Below, one piece after another: positions 1 through 6,148 of a DNA stretch of 9,988 nt (position 1 is its first letter; the number at the start of each line of letters is the position of its first letter). The position numbers and the translations under genes are program-made. The notes beneath the pieces were generated by a model. The model was not told where the DNA came from and searched no databases. It worked only from the letters and a program-made list of their open reading frames with translations. Location: assembly GCA_026000865.1 (NCBI GenBank), contig BNZF01000049.1, positions 1 through 9,988 on the forward strand, given 5' to 3'. The DNA comes from Clostridia bacterium. Its GTDB lineage: Bacteria > Bacillota > Clostridia > Oscillospirales > Ruminococcaceae.

Positions 1-127
1 AACAAGGGTTTCGTTTAGGTATGTTCGACTTAGGTCAATATCTGGGTTACAAATAGAATTTTCATTACGTAAATTATGACCAACACTGACTGCCGAACCG
101 TTGTGTGTAGAAATAGTCAAATCAGAA
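1..127. repeat. Terminal direct repeat (circular junction), left copy
   Basis: These 127 bases are identical to 9,862-9,988. An exact terminal repeat of this length, cutting through a relaxase gene that reads continuously once the ends are joined, is what an assembler using k=127 leaves on a circular molecule. The true circle would be 9,861 bp. A genuine linear terminal repeat is possible but would leave the relaxase without its start in the right-hand copy. Confidence 0.93.
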
Positions 128-159
128 TTATTTTGAAGTAAACTTGGTATAGACTTCAT
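1..159 (-). CDS. MobV-type relaxase, N-terminal part (continues at 9,988 across the junction)
   Basis: This is the start of the relaxase gene whose remainder lies at 8,659-9,988. The start codon is the ATG at 159-157. It is preceded by an AAGGAG-type ribosome binding site about 7 bases upstream, and the sequence reads MKSIPSLLQNNSD before entering the frame of the right-hand part. This adds 13 residues to the right-hand frame, whose only in-frame candidate start near the cut end is a TTG. The joined protein has 453 residues. The fragment is partial only because the circle was opened here. Confidence 0.88.
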   Translation of the reverse strand, partial: MKSIPSLLQNNSDLTISTHNGSAVSVGHNLRNENSICNPDIDLSRTYLNETLV

Positions 160-232
160 AAAATCTCCTTGTGAAATATGTCAAAAGTAATAACTCAATA
201 TTACTATCGACAAGCCAATAATAATTTGAGGC

Positions 233-244
233 AGGGGAACCCCT
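233..244 (-). promoter_or_regulatory. GC-rich hairpin in the relaxase 5' leader
   Basis: On the minus strand AGGGG-TT-CCCCT forms a 5-bp stem of mostly G-C pairs in otherwise AT-rich DNA. It would lie about 10-20 bases inside the transcript started by the promoter at 262-290, near the 5' end of a leader of roughly 95 bases. The leader also contains a weaker imperfect stem (CTCAA and TTGAG arms, around 198-230). It could stabilise the mRNA or limit translation; this role is inference. Confidence 0.4.
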
Positions 245-254
245 ACAACCCCAT

Positions 255-292
255 AATTGACATTATACACACAAGTTGTAATAATGTCAATT
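255..292. other. oriT: Putative oriT: 12-bp perfect inverted repeat with GTGTG before the right arm
   Basis: Arms at 255-266 and 281-292 are perfectly complementary (AATTGACATTAT on the plus strand) around a 14-base loop. On the minus strand the loop ends in GTGTG immediately before the ATAAT of the second arm. MobV plasmids of the pMV158 type have an oriT with an inverted repeat and a nick after GTGTG at the same relative place. The site lies about 95 bp upstream of the relaxase start, as expected. The nick site is inferred by analogy. Confidence 0.6.
262..290 (-). promoter_or_regulatory. Relaxase promoter, perfect consensus -35 and -10
   Basis: On the minus strand TTGACA (290-285) and TATAAT (267-262) are separated by exactly 17 bases, both matching the sigma-A/sigma-70 consensus fully. 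Transcription would start near 255, giving a leader of roughly 95 bases to the relaxase ATG at 159. Both boxes lie within the inverted-repeat arms of the putative oriT, so relaxase bound there would block its own promoter, as is known for MobM of pMV158. The symmetry also makes a weaker plus-strand promoter (TTGACA at 257-262, AATAAT at 280-285). Confidence 0.8.
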
Positions 293-321
293 TTATTTTT
301 CTAAACTGAAAAAAATATATT

Positions 322-352
322 AAAACACTTACTAAATATAAGTAAGTGTTTT
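322..352 (-). terminator. Intrinsic terminator of the toxin/immunity operon
   Basis: A perfect 12-bp stem (arms 322-333 and 341-352, AAAACACTTACT) with a 7-base loop lies 21 bases beyond the stop codon of the last minus-strand gene. The minus strand continues into a T-rich run after the stem. The plus strand also ends in T residues, so it may stop transcripts in both directions and insulate the operon from the relaxase region. Confidence 0.8.
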
Positions 353-373
353 TAATTAAATATTGGAGCTCTA

Positions 374-694
374 TCAATAACCATTAAACCACTTCAATTT
401 CTCTCCTCGTTCTGTTTTTTCAAATGCACCATCAACAAATGTTGCAACCGCAGTTTTCTGCCCACTAGGCGTAACCGCATAAATAGTAGAACCATGAGTT
501 ACATGAGTAGCATTTTGTCCAACACCCTCGACATGATATTCAGGTATCAAACTTTTGTTGGTTGAAGCAGTGAACCCGTTTCCAGTAAATGGATCAGGAA
601 ATTCTGTTGTTCCTCCAAAATCACTTGAATATGGAGTGAAGAATTTACTTGATTCGGAAGTTTTATATTCAATGACATAAATTGACTTTTTCAT
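374..694 (-). CDS. Orphan toxin C-terminal cassette 2 (106 aa)
   Basis: The 106 residues repeat the C-terminal end of the 1,023-residue toxin from its residue 918 onward. About 84 residues are nearly identical, including the GNGFTAST, IPEYHV and HVTHGSTIYAV stretches. After TAVA the tail diverges completely and ends KLKWFNGY. It has no signal peptide, no dockerin and none of the preceding toxin region (about residues 860-917), so it is unlikely to be a complete secreted toxin. Its ATG overlaps the upstream immunity stop as ATGA, and no proper ribosome binding site is visible, unlike the immunity genes, so translation is doubtful or coupled. It is the last gene before the terminator and has no immunity gene after it. 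It is best read as a stored cassette for recombination. Confidence 0.75.
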   Translation of the reverse strand: MKKSIYVIEYKTSESSKFFTPYSSDFGGTTEFPDPFTGNGFTASTNKSLIPEYHVEGVGQNATHVTHGSTIYAVTPSGQKTAVATFVDGAFEKTERGEKLKWFNGY

Positions 695-930
695 ATCGGA
701 ATATCAACCCGCTCTTCAATAATCTGCAAATCAGGGTCGTCAAGAGGAATAGACCCTATATAATTTAATGGTCCATGCCAATCGGGCAAGGGTCTGAAGC
801 CCATATTTTCCATTTTTTTCTTCCACTCTTCTAATTCAATACTTGGTAGATTAAATGGAATGTCTTTTGAAAGAGCAATATGACCAGCTCTGCCACCCAT
901 TATGCAATATGGCTCTCCTTTATAGAAAGC
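444..930. repeat. Direct repeat block, copy C (immunity 3' half plus orphan toxin)
   Basis: This 487-bp block has the same length as 1,269-1,755 and closely resembles it. It covers the 3' 79 codons of one immunity-like gene and the conserved part of the following orphan toxin cassette. The sequence between repeat blocks (931-1,268) is divergent. Confidence 0.85.
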
Positions 931-1200
931 GTGTCTTTTTATTTCATACATGCTAGAAATTTCTTCGGGCGAAATTTCTTTATTACAATAAAAACCATAT
1001 TTATTGAAATATTCTTCTACTGTACCATTGAAAAAGCCTATAATAAATTTTTTTGCATGTTCTGTATTAAAACCTATCTCTAAATCTTCTCTATCATATG
1101 AGGTTATTTCATAATTCCCATTTGCATTTTTTTGACCATAGTTACTTACGGCATAAACTTCATTATGATAAATTGCAAATATTCCATATTTAATCTTCAT
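691..1200 (-). CDS. Putative immunity protein 2 (169 aa)
   Basis: I do not recognise a named family. The position, directly after an orphan toxin C-terminus and in the same orientation, is the standard place for an immunity gene in polymorphic toxin loci. Residues 91-169 are nearly identical to the last 79 residues of the other immunity-like protein, with shared stretches YKGE, MGGRAGHIALSKDIPF, DWHGPLNYIGSIPLDD and IIEERVDIPI. Residues 1-90 are divergent but keep scattered similarity (an EDL and GF near residue 40). There is no signal peptide, so the protein should be cytoplasmic. AGGAG lies 8 bases before the ATG, a strong site, and the gene starts one base after the stop of the upstream orphan cassette. 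A divergent N-terminal half next to a divergent toxin tail suggests this half recognises the toxin; this is inference. Confidence 0.75.
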   Translation of the reverse strand: MKIKYGIFAIYHNEVYAVSNYGQKNANGNYEITSYDREDLEIGFNTEHAKKFIIGFFNGTVEEYFNKYGFYCNKEISPEEISSMYEIKRHAFYKGEPYCIMGGRAGHIALSKDIPFNLPSIELEEWKKKMENMGFRPLPDWHGPLNYIGSIPLDDPDLQIIEERVDIPI

Positions 1201-1201
1201 G

Positions 1202-1519
1202 TTACGTTTCTCCTATAATTTCAAATATTCCTTGCTTTCCACTTACTTCTGCTTTACTGTTAAACTTTGCAACAGCAGTTTTCTGCCCACTAGGCGTAAC
1301 CGCATAAATAGTAGAACCATGAGTTACATGAGCACCATTTGGTCCAACACCCTCGACATGATATTCAGGTATCAAACTTTTATTAGTTGAAGCAGTAAAT
1401 CCGTTGCCTGTAAATGGTGGTTCAAAAGAAGATGTTCCTCCAAAATCACTTGAATATGGAGTGAAAAATTTACTTGGTTCGGAAGTTTTATATTCAATGA
1501 CATAAATTGGCTTTTTCAT
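1202..1519 (-). CDS. Orphan toxin C-terminal cassette 1 (105 aa)
   Basis: This is a second free-standing copy of the toxin C-terminus, starting MKKPIYVIEYKTSEP where the full toxin reads PDKSIYVIEYKTSEP. It matches the toxin closely through TAVA and then has its own tail ending QGIFEIIGET, which resembles the tail of the full-length toxin (QGIFVEMKGETQ) more than that of cassette 2. It lacks any secretion signal, the dockerin and the upstream part of the toxin domain. The ATG overlaps the stop of the preceding immunity gene by ATGA, with no good ribosome binding site. It is followed by immunity gene 2 after a single base, so cassette 1 and immunity 2 form a toxin-tail/immunity pair. A reserve cassette is the likeliest role; a short cytoplasmic product is the alternative. 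Confidence 0.75.
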   Translation of the reverse strand: MKKPIYVIEYKTSEPSKFFTPYSSDFGGTSSFEPPFTGNGFTASTNKSLIPEYHVEGVGPNGAHVTHGSTIYAVTPSGQKTAVAKFNSKAEVSGKQGIFEIIGET

Positions 1520-1755
1520 ATCGGAATATCAACCCGCTCTTCGATAATTTGCAAATCTGGGTCATCAAGAGGAATAGACCCTATATAATTTAATGGTCCA
1601 TGCCAATCATTATGAGATTCAAAGCCAATGTTTTCCATTTTTTTTCTCCAATTTTCTAATTCAATATTTGGTAGATAAAATGGAATATCTTTTGAAAGAG
1701 CAATATGACCAGCTCTACCGCCCATAACACAATATTGTTCACCTTTATAGAAGGC
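1269..1755. repeat. Direct repeat block, copy B (immunity 3' half plus orphan toxin)
   Basis: This 487-bp block is matched by 444-930 over its full length and, in its toxin half, by 2,074-2,318. The offset between copies is 825 bp (C to B) and 805 bp (B to A). Differences are scattered point changes plus a small variable patch in the toxin near residues 30-34, so the copies are not recent identical duplicates. Confidence 0.85.
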
Positions 1756-2001
1756 CTGATGTACAATTTCAAAGAGTTCAGTTGCTTCATTTCTTTTTAT
1801 GTTTTTTTCACAAACAAAATAATCATATCTATAAACATATTTTTTTCCATCTTCTATTGTAATATCTTCAATTAGTTGAGTAAATCCATTATTCAAATCC
1901 TCTTGATTAAAAGATTTTATTTTCAAAATTTTGTCGTTTTTGCCGTTAATACTCCAGAAATATTCTTTTCCATTATATACAACATAATATCCTCTTCTCA
2001 T
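1516..2001 (-). CDS. Putative immunity protein 1, partner of the full-length toxin (161 aa)
   Basis: The gene starts within the stop codon of the 1,023-residue toxin (ATGA overlap), so the two are translationally coupled. This is the usual arrangement for a polymorphic toxin and its immunity protein. An AAAGGTG ribosome binding site lies about 9 bases before the ATG. The protein has no signal peptide or membrane segment and should act in the cytoplasm, where it would bind and neutralise the toxin tail. The last 79 residues are nearly the same as in the second immunity-like protein. The first 82 differ and are rich in aromatic and charged residues (GYYVVYNGKEYFW, YVYRYDYFVCEK). No named immunity family is recognised. 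The immunity role rests on position, size and co-variation. Confidence 0.75.
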   Translation of the reverse strand: MRRGYYVVYNGKEYFWSINGKNDKILKIKSFNQEDLNNGFTQLIEDITIEDGKKYVYRYDYFVCEKNIKRNEATELFEIVHQAFYKGEQYCVMGGRAGHIALSKDIPFYLPNIELENWRKKMENIGFESHNDWHGPLNYIGSIPLDDPDLQIIEERVDIPI

Positions 2002-5000
2002 TGTGTTTCACCTTTCATTTCTACAAATATTCCTTGACCGCCTTTTGAATTATCCTTGGTAGCATCAAACCTTGCAACCGCAGTTTTCTGCCCACTAGGC
2101 GTAACCGCATAAATAGTAGAACCATGAGTTACATGAGCACCATTTTGTCCAGTCCCATTAACATGATATTCAGGTATCAAACTTTTATTAGTTGAAGCAG
2201 TAAATCCGTTTCCAGTAAATGGAGCAGGTAAGTCTGTTGTTCCTCCAAAATCACTTGAATATGGAGTGAAAAATTTACTTGGTTCGGAAGTTTTATATTC
2301 AATGACATAAATCGACTTATCGGGATTGAAACTTGAACCATTATAATCCAAAGCTAAGCCGTCAATATAGTCTTTTGCATTTTTAAAATTGTTTGCATAT
2401 TCTTTTGGAGCAGTAAAGCCTTGAACAGTATCATAATATTCTCCACCGATATAATTATTATAATCAGCTTCAGGAATTGCTTTTATCATCACAGTATCAT
2501 TCGTTGGGTTCGCAAAAGTATTTCTTATTTCTATAATAGCATCTTTTGCATTTTTTGACAATTTATCGGGAGATGTCTTTAATAATTCTAAAAATTCATC
2601 GGGTGTAAATCCGCTTTTTTTAATTAATATAAGCACATCATTGGGAATATCTTCAAAGTTTTTGAACTTTGTTATAAACTCAGTTGCTGTGTTTTTTCCT
2701 GTTGAATTGTTACTACCGAAAAAAGCATCTCCAAGCTCGTTAACTTTTTTGTCTGCGTTAAGAATATTTCCGCCGTTTTTTATAAATTTATTAGTAACGG
2801 TTTCACCAACTTTTTTAGCAAAAGTTGTACTCAAAGCAAAATTAACAAGAGGTCTGGCAATTTGACCAGCTGTGGCAAATATAATTCCTAACACAACATC
2901 TCGTTTTGCGTTTTTATTAAGTTGTTCTTTCGCCCACTGTGCATCTGGACCACCACTTTGTGCGGTAATGCATAAATCCATTTCTTCAAAATAGTAAGAC
3001 GCAGCTGCCGCAAATCCTGCTATTATGGCACCGATAGCAATGCCCGCCAAAATGGGATTTGCTATAAATCCTCCTGCAATTGCAAGCATTTGAACCATTG
3101 ACCATGAAATACCACCTGATGCAATAATCATAGAAATTAGATAATCAATTTTAAAAAACTGCGTTCCAGAGCCACCATTTGAAAAACTTGAATTAAAATA
3201 GAGAACATCACTCGACAATCCTGTATCGGGATTATAAACTATTGCACCATTGCCAACCCATTGGTTAACAGTAACTTGATTACGAGAAATTGTAGCAATA
3301 CAGCCATTTGTGACAACTAAATTTCTCAATGAAGCTCTAGCGTTTGCGTTATCGGTTGCATTCGCGTAAATTGTGATATTTTTTATTTCTTCGTCAAAAT
3401 TATCACGATAAATCATGACGATATCTTCGGGATTTGCAACTTCTAAAACTTTTGCCGCAGATATACCCTCAACACCAAGCATTTGTTCAATAATTGACCC
3501 CTCAAAATATGAGGACAAGATGGAATATGATGTTTGAAATTTATTTGTTAAATTTGAATTATTTTCGCCATTAATGTCAATTGCACCCATATAATTTTGT
3601 GGCACATCAATGCTAACTGCGACGGAACTAGCCTCACTTGGATTTTTTTCAACTCCGATAATACCAAAACTTAATCCGCGATAAGCGTATACCTCACTCT
3701 CATCAGCAATATATTTTGCTTGCATATCAAGCTGTGCAAAATATAAACTGCCTGTAAGAGTTAACCAATCAGCAGTAACATCACTTTCAAAAATATTGTT
3801 GACTTTTAACGCTTCAGATGTTTCACTTATTCTATTAGAAATAGACGCAATATAAGAGGTGCCGATGTTTCCACTGTCTATAACGATACCATAAGTGTTG
3901 CCTGCTATTAATTGTCGTTCTTGTAATTTTGTTGCAATGCTTGCAGAATTAGTAATATATTCAATATTAAATGGAATAGATTGGTTTGATAAATATAATG
4001 TATCAGAATAATTTTCTTCGCCCCAAATGGTTATTTTAGGTTGTAAATATGGAAGTTTAAAAGTTTCGCATTCAGCATCGGTTAACCCATATTCATCATT
4101 GGCAACCGACTCAAAAACAATCGTTATATTTTCTGCGTAAAGGTCAACCAAACTATATGAGATTATTTTTCCATCTAAATTAAATGAAACAACATCTGAT
4201 TTTAACCCTATTGGGTTGTTACTAAATGTAAAATCATAAATGCTCGTTGCTGTTGCAATTTCAATATGTTCATATGGTAAGTTCGCGGTTTCAATATCAG
4301 AACAAATCCAATACATAGAGTATTTGCCATTATTTTCTTTATCAACATCTCTGCCTTGTGAACGTAAAATAGCCAAGGCAGTTTCAATTTTATGATTTTT
4401 AGCTAAATCAAGTATTTGATTTTCAGTCATTATGATACGATTAATTGAATATTTTGCCTCAACATTTATTAATGAAAGTAAAGCAATTAAAAGACTTGTT
4501 TTATCAACATCATTGCCAGATTTTTGTTCAAATGTTCCAATTGCACCTTTGCGTGAACCATAGTAATATTCAAGTGTTATTTCATTTTTAACATAGTCAC
4601 TTAGCGTTGAAATTAAACCATCTACGGTAGGAATATCTCTGACTAAATTTTGAACTTCATTAAACATTTCAACTGTTAAACCAGTTTCAATATCTCCATA
4701 TGGATAAATAATCTCACGGTCAACACTTTCAAGACTATCTCTTAATGTCGCTCCAAAATTATTTGTAACTTTTAATAAATAAGCGGACAAATCTCCTGTA
4801 TCAACCGAATTTACAACACCATTTCCATTTAAATCATATATTTTAGTATCAGTTGTTGAATTTTCAAGAATATGTTGTTTATGAATAGCCAAATCAAAAA
4901 CATCGATATTTCCATCGCCATTCACATCACCATATAAAATGTCTGACGATGTTTCATCGGCTGAAATATGTAAATCTTCAAAGGCAATCTTTCCAAGTCC

Positions 5001-5069
5001 CGCATAAGAGCAGACAAAGAAAGCTATTGATGTTAATAATGCTATAATTTTGTTACTTATTTTTTGCAT
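1998..5069 (-). CDS. Secreted dockerin-bearing polymorphic toxin (1,023 aa)
   Basis: This is a large secreted protein with the plan of a polymorphic toxin. Residues 1-38 form a signal peptide (KK-poor, hydrophobic 9-20, possible cut near ISA-DE). Residues 46-100 are a type I dockerin with two calcium loops, DVNGDGNIDVFD and DLNGNGVVNSVD. Residues about 130-320 resemble the transglutaminase-like region of RHS-type toxins (GNDVDKTSLLIALLSL, then PYEHIEIA). Residues 430-560 resemble the segment that follows it in those proteins. No YD/RHS repeats follow. Residues 643-697 are hydrophobic and may cross or insert into a membrane. The C-terminal module, about 860-1,023, carries GNGFTAST, IPEYHV and HVTHGSTIYAV; I recall similar ends in Firmicutes RHS proteins but cannot name the activity. 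An AGGAG site lies 6 bases before the ATG. The coupled downstream gene is the putative immunity protein. Confidence 0.82.
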   Translation of the reverse strand: MQKISNKIIALLTSIAFFVCSYAGLGKIAFEDLHISADETSSDILYGDVNGDGNIDVFDLAIHKQHILENSTTDTKIYDLNGNGVVNSVDTGDLSAYLLKVTNNFGATLRDSLESVDREIIYPYGDIETGLTVEMFNEVQNLVRDIPTVDGLISTLSDYVKNEITLEYYYGSRKGAIGTFEQKSGNDVDKTSLLIALLSLINVEAKYSINRIIMTENQILDLAKNHKIETALAILRSQGRDVDKENNGKYSMYWICSDIETANLPYEHIEIATATSIYDFTFSNNPIGLKSDVVSFNLDGKIISYSLVDLYAENITIVFESVANDEYGLTDAECETFKLPYLQPKITIWGEENYSDTLYLSNQSIPFNIEYITNSASIATKLQERQLIAGNTYGIVIDSGNIGTSYIASISNRISETSEALKVNNIFESDVTADWLTLTGSLYFAQLDMQAKYIADESEVYAYRGLSFGIIGVEKNPSEASSVAVSIDVPQNYMGAIDINGENNSNLTNKFQTSYSILSSYFEGSIIEQMLGVEGISAAKVLEVANPEDIVMIYRDNFDEEIKNITIYANATDNANARASLRNLVVTNGCIATISRNQVTVNQWVGNGAIVYNPDTGLSSDVLYFNSSFSNGGSGTQFFKIDYLISMIIASGGISWSMVQMLAIAGGFIANPILAGIAIGAIIAGFAAAASYYFEEMDLCITAQSGGPDAQWAKEQLNKNAKRDVVLGIIFATAGQIARPLVNFALSTTFAKKVGETVTNKFIKNGGNILNADKKVNELGDAFFGSNNSTGKNTATEFITKFKNFEDIPNDVLILIKKSGFTPDEFLELLKTSPDKLSKNAKDAIIEIRNTFANPTNDTVMIKAIPEADYNNYIGGEYYDTVQGFTAPKEYANNFKNAKDYIDGLALDYNGSSFNPDKSIYVIEYKTSEPSKFFTPYSSDFGGTTDLPAPFTGNGFTASTNKSLIPEYHVNGTGQNGAHVTHGSTIYAVTPSGQKTAVARFDATKDNSKGGQGIFVEMKGETQ
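2074..2318. repeat. Direct repeat block, copy A (inside the full-length toxin gene)
   Basis: These 245 bases encode residues 918 to about 999 of the toxin and match the start of both orphan cassettes. The repeat begins within the toxin reading frame exactly where the orphan copies begin, and it ends at the codons for TAVA, after which all three tails differ. A crossover in this block would keep the toxin frame open. Confidence 0.85.
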
Positions 5070-5150
5070 TTTTTACTCCTTTTTAAAGAAAAATTAACCT
5101 GTTATAAAATTTAATATAAACTTGTTTAATTCATACAAATTAAGGTGAAT

Positions 5151-5239
5151 ATGGGTTCGGGGTCTTCGACCCCGATGGAGGTGTAATAGGTACTATAACG
5201 GTCACTGGACTGGGCAGAACTGTCGCACCGCAATCCCAT
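5151..5239. other. GC-rich folded intergenic element, tRNA-like outline, function unknown
   Basis: Within an AT-rich gap between the adaptor and toxin genes lies an 89-bp GC-richer island with nested complementarity. ATGGG (5,151-5,155) pairs with CCCAT (5,235-5,239). An 8-bp hairpin (5,157-5,164 with 5,168-5,175, TCGGGGTC) sits directly beside that stem. GGTG (5,180-5,183) pairs with CACC (5,226-5,229). There is no U-run, so a simple terminator is unlikely. A small RNA, a leader element for the toxin mRNA, or a folded recombination site are possible. Confidence 0.4.
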
Positions 5240-5311
5240 TATTTTATTTATATTTTATGAAAAAAACCTAAAAAATCTTACAAACAATTATGAATTTCAG
5301 AATAAATAAAA

Positions 5312-6097
5312 TTAACCATTATAAGGCAAATAAGACAATTGTTTTAACATAAATTTTATTAATGCTTGCAGGTCAGCGACATTAACCGCGGGGTCTCTTG
5401 TATCGCAATTTGCATTGGCAAAATTTTGCCCAGAGAGAGTTATTTTCCCTGCAACATGCTTTTCAAGGAGTACAACATCAGAAATTTTACCTACATTATC
5501 ATCACAATCAATGTCGCCATATAATAAATTTTGTATTTTTACAGCACCATTAATTACAGTATAATTATAATAAATAGCCTTTTTATTTGTATTGACATAG
5601 CCAATATTTACCTTTTTATCTTCAATGATAAAAGGGTAATTTTCTGCTTTTGATGTATCATTTATAACGCCATTTATTATACAAAACACACCAGACTTTT
5701 TTATAAAATATATATTATCGGTTAGTCCCGTCGACCATAAAATATTAATTTTTCCATCTTTTCCAAGGGAATAATCTAAACAAGAATCAAAACTATCCGC
5801 CATTTTTGAGTGTTGTTTAACTTCTTCTTCGTACGCACCTGTGTTTGCAATTTCGCCACCAGTTACACTGTTAATCGTGATATTTTCAGCGTCATAACTT
5901 ATCGAAAAGGAAATTGCATTAATTCCACTCGTTGGAATATCCGAAAGATTTATTTTTAAACTGAATTTATTACCTGAACTGACGGTTATATTTTCAATCT
6001 CAATTTTTACATTATCTGCCGCACTTGTGGCTAATATACTACCAAAAAGCATTGCTGTTATACACAACAATGCGAGTATTACTTTGTATTTTTTCAT
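5312..6097 (-). CDS. Secreted cohesin-dockerin adaptor protein (261 aa)
   Basis: Residues 1-26 are a clear signal peptide (MKKYK start, hydrophobic core, cut near ATSA-AD). Residues about 29-188 look like a cohesin: a beta-rich domain beginning with SGNKFSLKINLSDIPTSGI and FSISYDAENI, and ending in a GAVKI strand. Residues 192-258 look like a dockerin in the Ruminococcus flavefaciens manner, with GDIDCDD...SDVVLLEKHVAG and NANCDTRD...NVADLQALIKFML. Both calcium loops appear to carry extra residues compared with the classical 12. Small proteins with one cohesin and one dockerin act as adaptors (ScaC type) that change what a cellulosome can bind. A GGAGG site lies about 7 bases before the ATG. 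It is in the same orientation as the toxin gene, 242 bp upstream, which suggests it may present the dockerin-bearing toxin; binding specificity cannot be read from sequence. Confidence 0.8.
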   Translation of the reverse strand: MKKYKVILALLCITAMLFGSILATSAADNVKIEIENITVSSGNKFSLKINLSDIPTSGINAISFSISYDAENITINSVTGGEIANTGAYEEEVKQHSKMADSFDSCLDYSLGKDGKINILWSTGLTDNIYFIKKSGVFCIINGVINDTSKAENYPFIIEDKKVNIGYVNTNKKAIYYNYTVINGAVKIQNLLYGDIDCDDNVGKISDVVLLEKHVAGKITLSGQNFANANCDTRDPAVNVADLQALIKFMLKQLSYLPYNG

Positions 6098-6125
6098 GTT
6101 TTACCTCCGTTTTATTTTAAAATTA

Positions 6126-6148
6126 TATATTAGACCTCTTCGGAAATT
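6126..6148 (+). repeat. IS terminal inverted repeat, downstream end
   Basis: This end pairs with 7,006-7,028 with a single mismatch. It overlaps the stop codon of the transposase (TAA at 6,149-6,147), a compact arrangement common in this family. Confidence 0.78.

Noticed and set aside
880..1390. Plus-strand open frames of 60-70 codons over the immunity and orphan genes, and similar ones at 2,641-2,865, 6,251-6,457, 6,858-7,046 and 8,069-8,257, plus one on the minus strand at 9,450-9,638
   Set aside because: They lie opposite or within well-supported genes in other frames, lack ribosome binding sites and show no recognisable protein features.
1998..5069. Full RHS/YD-repeat toxin
   Set aside because: The N-terminal half resembles RHS-associated proteins, but no YD repeats occur between the transglutaminase-like part and the C-terminal module.
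5157..5175. Terminator of the adaptor gene
   Set aside because: The hairpin is strong but is not followed by a T run on either strand, so ordinary intrinsic termination is not supported.
5151..5239. tRNA gene on the minus strand
   Set aside because: The outline and a T-arm-like hairpin are suggestive, but the loop is not GTTCRA in the right phase, there is no convincing D arm or anticodon arm, and the end stem has a bulge.
5151..5239. Integron attC site or rolling-circle origin
   Set aside because: I found no matching core sites of the GTTRRRY type, and the plasmid has a theta-type Rep_3 initiator instead of a rolling-circle one.
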